Shown here piece by piece: positions 57,590 through 64,000 of a stretch of 64,000 bases of DNA. The notes under the pieces are model-generated. The model was not told where the DNA came from. It did not search any database and saw nothing but the letters and a program-made list of their open reading frames with translations. The DNA comes from Amycolatopsis sacchari (GTDB lineage Bacteria > Actinomycetota > Actinomycetes > Mycobacteriales > Pseudonocardiaceae): NCBI RefSeq assembly GCF_900114035.1, contig NZ_FORP01000011.1, forward strand, positions 155,497-219,496. The letters are read 5' to 3'. The first letter of the stretch is position 1. Every line of letters starts with the position of its first letter. The position numbers and the translations under genes were made by a program.

Positions 57590-58488
57590 CGCTCCTGCTG
57601 CTCGGCGAGGAACCGCTCGAACTCCGCCCCCAGCTCCTCCGCGGTCGGCATCTCGACCTCGTCGGCCAGCAGGTTCTTCCGGTCCATCGCCTCGACGAAC
57701 GTGTCGTACTGCTGCTCCAGTGCCCGCACGACCTCGGCGACCTCCGCCGACTCCGCCACCTGGCGCTCGATCTCGGCGTCGGTGCGGCGCGCGGACTCCA
57801 CGAGCGCCTCGTCCGGGATCGACAGCCCCGTGATCCGCGAGATCGAGCCGAGCAGCGTCACCCCGGCCGCCGGGTACCGCGACTGCGCCAGGTAGTGCGG
57901 CACGTGGGCGGCGAAACCCACCGCGTCGTGCCCGCTCTCCCCCAGCCGGAACTCCGTGAGACCGGCGGCGCTGCCCGGCACCTGCAACCGGTTGAGCACC
58001 TGCTGGTACTCCCCGATCAGCTCCACGCGCGTCGCGTGCGCGGTCACCCCGAGCGGCCGCGTGTGCGGGGCTCCCATCGGGATGCCCTGGTACGACACGA
58101 CCATCCGCAGGTTCCACCGGTCCACGAGACTGCGTACCGCCGCCGCGTAGCGCTCCCACTCGTGGTCCGGCTCCGGGCCGGTCAGCAGCAGGAACGGCGT
58201 GCCCGCCTCGTCGTGGAACAGCTTCACCACGAGCTCCGGCGCGTCGAAGCTCTCCCAGTGGTCGGCGGCGAAGGTCATCATCGGCCGCCGGGCGCGGTAG
58301 TCGAGCAGCCGGTCGACGTCGAACCTCGCGGCGACGGTGTACTCCAGGCGCGATTCGAGGTGCTCGCTGACGGTCTTGCCGGCGAGCCCGGCGTCCACGA
58401 AGCCGTCGAGCTGGTGCAGCAGCACCGCGCCCGTCAGTTCGGGAAGCTCCGAGTCCACCTCGTAGAGCTCCTCCGGATCGAACACCAT
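57580..58488 (-). CDS. PAC2 family (proteasome assembly chaperone-like) protein
   Basis: 302-residue protein with the PAC2 fold: 'AVLLHQLDGFVDAGLAGKTVSEHLES', 'FDVDRLLDYRARRPMMTF', 'LLLTGPEPDHEWERYAAAV' and 'MVVSYQGIPMGAPHTRPLGVTAHAT'. A helical C-terminal extension ('AEEVAEVVRALEQQYDTF'-like) follows. Actinobacteria have proteasomes, and PAC2 proteins are thought to assist protein or ATP-grasp partner assembly; the exact role is unknown. ATG 58488 is only 2 bases from AGGAGG; the next codon GTG is a better-spaced start. Confidence 0.88.
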   Translation of the reverse strand: MVFDPEELYEVDSELPELTGAVLLHQLDGFVDAGLAGKTVSEHLESRLEYTVAARFDVDRLLDYRARRPMMTFAADHWESFDAPELVVKLFHDEAGTPFLLLTGPEPDHEWERYAAAVRSLVDRWNLRMVVSYQGIPMGAPHTRPLGVTAHATRVELIGEYQQVLNRLQVPGSAAGLTEFRLGESGHDAVGFAAHVPHYLAQSRYPAAGVTLLGSISRITGLSIPDEALVESARRTDAEIERQVAESAEVAEVVRALEQQYDTFVEAMDRKNLLADEVEMPTAEELGAEFERFLAEQQERGE

Positions 58489-58730
58489 AGCCTCCTGCGT
58501 CGCCTCGGGCTGTCCTACTCCAGGATGAACGTATCGGGACGGTGGATTCATCCCGCGACGGGTAGGGGCCGGGCAACCCCCCTACCGAACCAAACCGCTG
58601 GGCCGGTCGGAGGAAAACCGGCCTTGTTGGCAGGCTGTGGTGATACTTTGGGATCCTCCCTGTCACGGCAGCCGCAGCCCGCGGCCGGTCCCGGGCACGC
58701 GGAGACCGCCGCGCACTTCCGGGGGTGTCG

Positions 58731-60299
58731 ATGAATCTGGCGAACATGGCTCGGCGGCTCCTCGTCGAAATGGCGGCGGACTCCCTCGGCGATTTCCTGC
58801 CCTCCCTGTACGAAACCGCGCGGGTGGCCGCGCTGGCGCCCGCGCTCGCCGGCCACGACGGCAGAATTCGCCACCTCCTGGCCGAGCAGCGGCCCGACGG
58901 GAGCTGGAGCGGCCCCGGCGACTACGCCGTGCTGCCGACGCTTTCGGCGACCGACGCGTTGTTCGCCGAGCTGGCCAGGACCGGTGACCCCGAGGTCGGC
59001 CACGCGGTCCACCGCGGACTGACCGCGTTGTGGCGCATGCTGTCCGGTCCCGTGTCGCTGCCGGACACGGTGGCGGTCGAGCTGCTGGTGCCGTGGCTCG
59101 TGGCCGAGCTCAACGTGCGGCTGGCCGCGCTCGACGCCAGTCCCCTGCCGGGGCTGGACGCCTGGCGCGGCGGGCGGACGCTGCCGTGCCCGTCCGGCAC
59201 GTACCCGGAAGTCCTGCTGCACCTCCGGGAAGCGGTCGAACAGGGCGCGGTGCTGCCCGAAAAACTCTGGCACTCGCTGGAAATGTTCGGCGCCGCCGCG
59301 GAAGGCCTGCCGTACGTGCAAGCGGGCCGCTTCGGCGTGGGCTGCTCGCCTGCGGCCACCGCCGCGTGGTTCGGCAGCGGTGCCAGCACGGCCAACCCGC
59401 ACCCCGCCGTGCGGTACCTGGAACTGGTGCAGGCCCGGCACGGGGGCCCGGTGCCGGTCGCCGCGCCGCTCGACGTGTTCGAACGCGCCTGGGTGCTCGC
59501 GACGTTCACCGACGTGGGGCTGCCCGTGACGGTCCCGCCCGAGCTCGTGGACACCTTGCGCGGCGCGCTCGGCGAGACCGGTGCGCCGGGCGGTGCGGGT
59601 CTGCCGACCGACGCCGACGACACCTCGACCGCGCTGCACGCGCTGGCGAACCTCGGGGTTCCGTCCTCTTTGGACTGCCTGTGGCACTACCGGAACGGCG
59701 ACCACTTCAGCACCTTCGCCGACGAGCGCACCCCGTCCGTCACCACGAACGCGCACGTGCTGCAGGCGTTCGCCGCCCAGCCGCAACCCGATCCGCGGGT
59801 CGCGGACGCCATGCTCGGCCTCGCCGCGTGGCTGCGCGAGCGCCAGCACCCCGACGGGAGCTGGACGGACAAGTGGCACGCCTCCCCGTACTACGCCACG
59901 CTGACGTGCGTCGTCGCGCTGGACGGCTTCGGCGAAAGTCGTGAGGCGATCGGGAAAGCGGTCCAGTGGGTGGTGGAGAACCAGCATCCCAACGGATCCT
60001 GGGGCTTCTGGGACGGCACGGCGGAGGAGACGGCGTACGCGGTGCAGATCCTGTTGCGGGCCAAGCTGAACCGGCTCGACCCGGTCATGGTGCGCGCGGC
60101 GGCGCGCGGTTGCGAGTACCTGCTCGGCGTGACCGGCGCCCCGTGCCCCCCGCTGTGGCACGACAAGGACCTCTACACCCCGGCCCGCATCATCCGGGCC
60201 GAGACCATCGCCGCGCTGCACGTCGCGCTCGGCAACCCCCGCGTCGCGGCCCGCCTGTCACGGGTGCGAGCCCACGACGCGGAACGGACCGCCGGATGA
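58731..60299 (+). CDS. Class II diterpene cyclase (copalyl-diphosphate-synthase-like)
   Basis: 522-residue terpene cyclase of the squalene-hopene/CPS betagamma-barrel type. The protonating DxDD motif is DADD at 294-297 in 'GLPTDADDTST'. QW-type repeats are 'EQRPDGSWSG', 'RQHPDGSWTD' and 'NQHPNGSWGF'. The length equals bacterial ent-CPP and labdane-type synthases, and is shorter than squalene-hopene cyclase. No DDxxD class I motif. It would cyclise geranylgeranyl diphosphate or a related chain by protonation. ATG 58731 has GGGGG five bases upstream (GTG 58725 also in frame). ATGA-coupled to a P450. Confidence 0.88.
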   Translation: MNLANMARRLLVEMAADSLGDFLPSLYETARVAALAPALAGHDGRIRHLLAEQRPDGSWSGPGDYAVLPTLSATDALFAELARTGDPEVGHAVHRGLTALWRMLSGPVSLPDTVAVELLVPWLVAELNVRLAALDASPLPGLDAWRGGRTLPCPSGTYPEVLLHLREAVEQGAVLPEKLWHSLEMFGAAAEGLPYVQAGRFGVGCSPAATAAWFGSGASTANPHPAVRYLELVQARHGGPVPVAAPLDVFERAWVLATFTDVGLPVTVPPELVDTLRGALGETGAPGGAGLPTDADDTSTALHALANLGVPSSLDCLWHYRNGDHFSTFADERTPSVTTNAHVLQAFAAQPQPDPRVADAMLGLAAWLRERQHPDGSWTDKWHASPYYATLTCVVALDGFGESREAIGKAVQWVVENQHPNGSWGFWDGTAEETAYAVQILLRAKLNRLDPVMVRAAARGCEYLLGVTGAPCPPLWHDKDLYTPARIIRAETIAALHVALGNPRVAARLSRVRAHDAERTAG

Positions 60300-61540
60300 A
60301 CCCCATCGAGTTCCGGCTCGTGTTCCGCACGCTGCCGTTCCTCGACGCGCACGCCGACGAGCCGGACGGCGTGCTGTGCCGGCGCACGGCACCGGAACCG
60401 CAGTACCTGGTGTGGGAGCCCGGGGCGATCGGGGAGCTGTTCCGCGCCGACGGCGAGCACGGCCACCCCGGCAGCCGGTCGTTCCGGCCGCTGCTCGGCC
60501 CGCGTTCCCTGCTGTGGCAGGAGGGTGAGCGGCACGCCGCCTACCGGCGCGTGCTCGGCACCCCGCTGCGCGGGCGGCGCCTGCAGGACTACCGCGCGAT
60601 GATCGGCGCCACCGTGCACGCCGCGATCGACGACCTGCCCGCGGGCCGGGTGTTCGGCCTCGCGGACTGGACGCGCGGGCTCGCGCTGCGCGTCATGGCG
60701 ACGATCGTGTTCGGGCGCGCCGACGACGAGCTGCTGGACCCGTTCGCGCGGTGGATGGACCGCGCGCTGGGTTCGCGCTACCGCACGCTGGCGTACCGCT
60801 ACCTCCGCGGCGGGCTCCCGCTGCCCGGCCGGGAACTGGACGAGCGGCTGGTGCGCGCGGCGAGGGAGGCGGCCGCCGCTCGACCGTCCACTTTGGCCGG
60901 ACGACTGCTGGCGGCGGACGGCCCGTTCGCCGACCTCGACGACGGCGAGCTGCGGGACCAGATCGTGTCCCTGCTCTTCGCCGGCCACGAGACGACGGCG
61001 TCGACTGCGGCGTGGGCGGTGTACTGGCTAGACCGGCACGAAGCCATCCGCTCGCGGGTGCTCGCGGAGCTCGCCGCCACCACCGACGACGGGTTCAGCA
61101 CCGAGCAGGTCCCGCTGCTGCAGGCGGTGGTGCAGGAGACCCTGCGGATCACCCCTCCGGTCCCGGCCGCCGGCAACCGCGTGCTGTCCCGGGAATGTCC
61201 CCACAGCGGCGGGAAACTGCAGCCGGGCACCACCGTCACGCCGAGCATCTACCTCGCGCACCACCGCGCGGAGTCCCATCCCGACCCCCACCGCTTCGAC
61301 CCGGACAGGTTCCTGCACGGCCGTGTGCCCGCCGACCGGTACTTCCCGTTCGGCGGCGGCACCCGGCACTGCCTCGGCAGCCAGCTGGGGCAGCTGGAGG
61401 TCCGCATGATCCTGGCCGGCCTGTTGCGCCGCCGCGAACTCCGGTGCGTCAACCCGAAAGCCGGGGTGCCGCAGTTGCGCGGGCACGCGATGGCGCCGTC
61501 GCCCCGGCTGCGCGTGGAAGTGCTGTCGTGCCTGGACTAG
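60296..61540 (+). CDS. Cytochrome P450 of terpenoid locus
   Basis: 414-residue P450 starting at the ATG of an ATGA overlap with the cyclase. The I-helix is AGHETT (229-234), ETLR (281-284), and the haem loop 'FPFGGGTRHCLGSQLG' has Cys359. The 'PFGGGxRxCLG' form with 'RFDPDRFL' resembles P450s of terpenoid clusters (CYP110/CYP183-like shape). It would hydroxylate the cyclised terpene or act before the UbiA step. No ferredoxin is next to it. Confidence 0.9.
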   Translation: MNPIEFRLVFRTLPFLDAHADEPDGVLCRRTAPEPQYLVWEPGAIGELFRADGEHGHPGSRSFRPLLGPRSLLWQEGERHAAYRRVLGTPLRGRRLQDYRAMIGATVHAAIDDLPAGRVFGLADWTRGLALRVMATIVFGRADDELLDPFARWMDRALGSRYRTLAYRYLRGGLPLPGRELDERLVRAAREAAAARPSTLAGRLLAADGPFADLDDGELRDQIVSLLFAGHETTASTAAWAVYWLDRHEAIRSRVLAELAATTDDGFSTEQVPLLQAVVQETLRITPPVPAAGNRVLSRECPHSGGKLQPGTTVTPSIYLAHHRAESHPDPHRFDPDRFLHGRVPADRYFPFGGGTRHCLGSQLGQLEVRMILAGLLRRRELRCVNPKAGVPQLRGHAMAPSPRLRVEVLSCLD

Positions 61541-62439
61541 GTGTGCGGCCCTCGTGGCACGACGTCGTCGTCCTGCACCGGCTGCAGTTCCCGTTGCCCG
61601 TGAACTACGTCTGCTACGCGCTGTGGGGCTGCCTGTTCGCCGGCCCCGCGCTGCTGCGCACGCCCGCCGCCCTGCTGGCGGTCGCCGCCGACCTGTTGCT
61701 CATCGTCGCGCCACTGGCGCTGAACGTCGCGGTCGACATGGCGACGGATTCACAGCACGCGGACAAGGGTTACCTCGCGGGCGCGGCGGGCCGGATCGGG
61801 CGGTCCCGTGCGCTCAACTGGTCGATCGCCGAACTCGCCGTGGCGTTCGCGGCCGTGGTGGCGATCGGCGTCGGCTGGGGCCGGTGGTGGCCGCTCGGCA
61901 TCGCCGTCGTGACCGTGGCCGCGCAACTGCTGTACAACGTCGAACCGGCGCGGCTCAAGCGCCGCGGGCTGGCGGGTTCGGTCGCCTTCGGTGTCGCGTC
62001 GGTGGGCCTGCCGGTTTTGCTCGGGTACACCGCCGTCGCTCCGGCCGTGCCCGCGACGGTGTGGCTGATCATCGCGGGGGCGTCACTGATATCGGTCGGG
62101 CGGACGGTGTGGTGGGCCCTCCCCGACTACGACGCGGACGTGGCGAGCCGCATCGCCACCCCGACCGTCCGGTACGGACCGGCCCGCACACTGGTCGTGG
62201 CCTGCGGGTTCGTCGTCGTGGGTCTGGTGCTGCTGGGGTGGGGCCTGTGGGCGCGCTACGGCGCGTGGGCCCTACTCGGGCTCGCCCCGCACGGGGGGTT
62301 CCTCGCGCTGCTCGTGGCGCAGCTGCCCGCGACGCTGCGGGGCCACCCGCCTCGGGCGGGTTCGCAGCTCAGGCGCACGCTCCCGGTCGCGACGCTGGGC
62401 GAAGTGCTGACCGCGCTGGTCCCGCTGCTGGGGGGCTAG
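61528..62439 (+). CDS. UbiA-family membrane prenyltransferase / terpene cyclase
   Basis: 303-residue membrane protein with about eight helices. The first Asp motif is NVAVDMATD (N66, D70, D74) and the second is LPDYDAD (D200, D202, D204). Both bind Mg-diphosphate in UbiA proteins. It either transfers a prenyl group to an acceptor or, like the UbiA-type terpene synthases, ionises a diphosphate and cyclises it. With a class II cyclase that leaves a diphosphate intact, the latter role is attractive. The GTG at 61528 has GGAAG upstream and overlaps the P450 by 13 bases. Confidence 0.87.
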   Translation: MPGLGVRPSWHDVVVLHRLQFPLPVNYVCYALWGCLFAGPALLRTPAALLAVAADLLLIVAPLALNVAVDMATDSQHADKGYLAGAAGRIGRSRALNWSIAELAVAFAAVVAIGVGWGRWWPLGIAVVTVAAQLLYNVEPARLKRRGLAGSVAFGVASVGLPVLLGYTAVAPAVPATVWLIIAGASLISVGRTVWWALPDYDADVASRIATPTVRYGPARTLVVACGFVVVGLVLLGWGLWARYGAWALLGLAPHGGFLALLVAQLPATLRGHPPRAGSQLRRTLPVATLGEVLTALVPLLGG

Positions 62440-63248
62440 TCGATCCAGACCTTGCGGCCGAGGCCTGCGTACATGTGCGCCAGCTCCGGGTTGCGGCCGA
62501 GGTCCTCGTCGGGGTCGGGGTTCCACAGCAGCACCGGCACCACGCCCGGCTCGACCAGTTCGAGCCCGCCGAACATCGCCGTCAGCTCGTCGCGTTCCCG
62601 CAACGTCACGTCCGGCGGCTGCCCGAACATCCGGCTGAACATGTCGAGTCCCTTGCGCAGCTGGGAATCCTCCGCGCAGTGCGACATGCCGACGTAGCTG
62701 CCGGCGGGCAGCGCGTCGACGTAGGAGTCGACCAGGGCCGCCGGGTCGTCGCTGTCGGGGAGGTACAGCAGCGTCTCGATGACCATCAGCGCGACCGGCT
62801 CGGTGAAGTCGATCAACGCGCGGGTCGCCGGGTCGGCCAGCACCGCCTCGCGGTCGCGGATGTCGGCCTGCAGGTACGCGACCTTGTCGTTGCCTTCGAG
62901 GATCCGGCGGCCGTCGGTCACCACTCCCGGGTCGAGGTCGACGTAGACCACGCGGCACTCCGGGTCGGCCCGCTGCGCGACCTCGTGCACGTGGCGCTGG
63001 GTGGGCACGCCGGAGCCCAGGTCGATGAACTGGCGGACCCCTTTGCCCAGCAGGTACCGGACCATCCGGCCGGTCAGGTTCCGCGAGGCGCGCACCAGGT
63101 ACGGGATGTGCGGTGCGCACAGCTCGATGCGCTCCGCGTAGTCCTGGTCGTCCTGGCTGTGGTCGGTGCCCTCCAGCCAGAAGTCGTTCACCCGGGCGAT
63201 GCTGGGGTACGTGCCGTCGAATCCAGGTGCTTCGGTAGGCGATGCCAC
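62436..63248 (-). CDS. SAM-dependent methyltransferase, DUF574 / Methyltransf_19 family
   Basis: 270-residue protein from GTG 63248, typical of the large actinomycete family: 'PSIARVNDFWLEGTDHSQDDQDYAERI', the SAM loop 'FIDLGSGVPTQRHVHEVAQ', 'VVYVDLDPGVVTDGR' and 'MVIETLLYLPD'. The substrate is unknown for the family. It is convergent with the UbiA gene (4-base overlap), so it may or may not belong to the terpenoid locus. A perfect 19-bp palindrome lies 38 bases before its start. Confidence 0.88.
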   Translation of the reverse strand: MASPTEAPGFDGTYPSIARVNDFWLEGTDHSQDDQDYAERIELCAPHIPYLVRASRNLTGRMVRYLLGKGVRQFIDLGSGVPTQRHVHEVAQRADPECRVVYVDLDPGVVTDGRRILEGNDKVAYLQADIRDREAVLADPATRALIDFTEPVALMVIETLLYLPDSDDPAALVDSYVDALPAGSYVGMSHCAEDSQLRKGLDMFSRMFGQPPDVTLRERDELTAMFGGLELVEPGVVPVLLWNPDPDEDLGRNPELAHMYAGLGRKVWID

Positions 63249-63285
63249 TGCAGGTACGCCTCCTCGAGGTCCGCCTCCACCGAAC

Positions 63286-63304
63286 GTGACTGATGATCAG
63301 TCAC
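63286..63304. promoter_or_regulatory. 19-bp perfect palindrome upstream of methyltransferase
   Basis: GTGACTGAT-G-ATCAGTCAC at 38 bases from the methyltransferase GTG. Its size and symmetry match a TetR/MarR-type operator. The regulator is not in the window. Confidence 0.7.
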
Positions 63305-63443
63305 GCAGGTAGGCGATTCTACTGCGAATGGACGCGGTATGGCGCGTCTGGTCTCGCGGACTTCGCTAACCCACTGATCGAGGGAAAAGGCCCTCCCGTG
63401 GATCTGCGGTCAGTAACCCTGTGCGACCAGCGCTTTCACCCGT

Positions 63444-63813
63444 TCAGCGGAGCGCGAGCCTGCGGATGTCCTCCGGCCCCACGCGACAGCATCCTCCCGC
63501 AAGATCAGCTCCCGCCACCCGATCGGGCAGAAAACGGGAGCGTCCCGTCCACCGGCGGGCAGTCGCGTCCCAGCCTTCGCCGCTGTTCGGGTACGCGATC
63601 ACGGGCTTGCCGCTGACCTCCCGCGCGAGCGGGATGGCGCGCGCGGCGTCGTCGGGATCGCAGCAGTTCACACCGACCGCCACGACGTCGTCCCGCCCGG
63701 CGGCCACGGCGAACGCCTCCTCGAGCGGCTGCCCGGCGCGGGTCCGGTCGCCGTCGATCGTGTAGGACAGCCACGCCGGTACGCCGACGCCCTCGATCGC
63801 GGCCAGCAGCGCT
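63444..63813 (-). pseudogene. mmuM: Homocysteine S-methyltransferase, 3' fragment cut by IS
   Basis: The C-terminal ~120 residues of a MmuM-type enzyme remain: 'GVGVPAWLSYTIDGDRTRAGQP', 'AVGVNCCDPDDAARA', 'PVIAYPNSGEGWDA' and 'AGGCCRVGPEDIRRLA'. The zinc ligands are the Cys of 'NCC' and the Cys pair of 'GGCC'. Homology starts abruptly at 63813, where IS982-like DNA begins, so the upstream ~60% is absent or beyond the insertion. The end also seems a few residues short at the 'RVAGADLAGG' part, which suggests decay. It would have methylated homocysteine from S-methylmethionine. Confidence 0.8.
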
Positions 63814-64000
63814 AGACGATTAATGCGTAAGTCGAGGCGGTAGTTGAAGACGGGCGAAGGGTGTTCAAGATCAGTTTGTGACGACCGACCTGAACACCCT
63901 TCTCACCGCACTCTACGTCAAGATCGACGACCACCTCGCTGGTAGGCGTCGGATGGGCAGACCGCCGAAGCTCACCGACGCGGAGTTGGTCACCCTGGCC
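63814..64000 (+). mobile_element. IS982-family insertion sequence (left end)
   Basis: From about 63814 the sequence changes to lower GC and ceases to match the interrupted mmuM gene. 64 bases later a transposase begins. The terminal inverted repeat and target duplication cannot be checked because the right end lies outside the window. Confidence 0.75.
63878..64000 (+). CDS. IS982-family transposase (3' end missing)
   Basis: The first 41 codons are visible, starting at GTG 63878: 'TTDLNTLLTALYVKIDDHLAG' then 'RRMGRPPKLTDAELVTLA', the highly typical N terminus of actinobacterial IS982 DDE transposases. It would cut and paste the element. The rest is beyond the right edge. Confidence 0.87.
   Translation, partial: MTTDLNTLLTALYVKIDDHLAGRRRMGRPPKLTDAELVTLA

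Noticed and set aside
57540..63443. A GGPP synthase or class I terpene synthase in the terpenoid locus
   Set aside because: No DDxxD/NSE-type or polyprenyl synthase motif was found on either strand; the substrate supply must be elsewhere in the genome.

Overview
The window is about 64 kb of very GC-rich DNA, densely coding on both strands. It has many 4-base ATGA/GTGA gene overlaps, GTG and TTG starts, an NDMA-dependent type of alcohol dehydrogenase, an ECF sigma factor and large numbers of TetR/IclR/XRE/MerR regulators. This points to an actinomycete of the Pseudonocardiaceae, most likely Amycolatopsis or a close relative. That assignment is an inference from gene content, not a database match. 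No rRNA, tRNA or CRISPR array was recognised.

Positions 1-9.4 kb hold a catabolic block: two NDMA-type zinc alcohol dehydrogenases around a muconolactone-isomerase-like protein, a fused two-domain CoA transferase, a Rieske ferredoxin, twin amidohydrolases, a TetR regulator, a cytochrome P450 with a one-base frameshift, and an IclR regulator. Positions 9.4-11.2 kb hold small proteins, a CGNR zinc-finger regulator and an unknown protein. Positions 11.2-16.5 kb hold a minus-strand operon: amidohydrolase, class III CoA transferase, citryl-CoA-lyase-like protein, LigB-like and LigA-like extradiol dioxygenase subunits. Two identical-class palindromes (TGTCCG-N5-CGGACA) lie in front of it, and an XRE-cupin regulator follows.

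Positions 16.5-26.6 kb carry a methyltransferase/MFS exporter pair, an ArsR regulator, ACC deaminase with its GntR regulator, a manganese catalase with a small ferritin-like partner, a YbdK-type ligase, a large FAD protein and DUF2795 proteins. A 766-bp gene-free, C-rich stretch with 118-bp tandem repeats follows. Positions 27.4-35.4 kb form a signalling/defence-like island: an XRE-NB-ARC-TPR regulator preceded by an 18-residue hydrophobic peptide gene and a strong hairpin, a cluster of GTTTCC/GGAAAC motifs, an unrecognised two-domain protein, a TPR protein that looks like a STAND protein without its P-loop, and a TIR-NB-ARC-TPR protein.

Positions 35.4-48.3 kb hold a hydrolase/XRE pair, an MFS exporter with a LysR regulator, a double-MerR regulator, a GNAT enzyme, the lactate-utilisation operon lutABC, and a CYP199A-like P450 with a VanB-type reductase and an IclR regulator (probable demethylation of methoxybenzoates). 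An acetamidase and an SDR follow. Positions 48.3-58.5 kb hold secreted hydrolases, a Tat-type amidase with a second one-base frameshift, an ECF sigma factor, a VOC protein, an orphan AbiEi-type antitoxin, a carboxylesterase, a secreted GH3 enzyme and a PAC2 protein.

Positions 58.7-63.2 kb are a compact terpenoid locus: a DxDD class II diterpene-type cyclase, a P450 and a UbiA-family prenyltransferase or cyclase are translationally coupled, with a convergent methyltransferase. No prenyl diphosphate synthase is present in the window. The right edge is a homocysteine S-methyltransferase gene cut by an IS982-family insertion.
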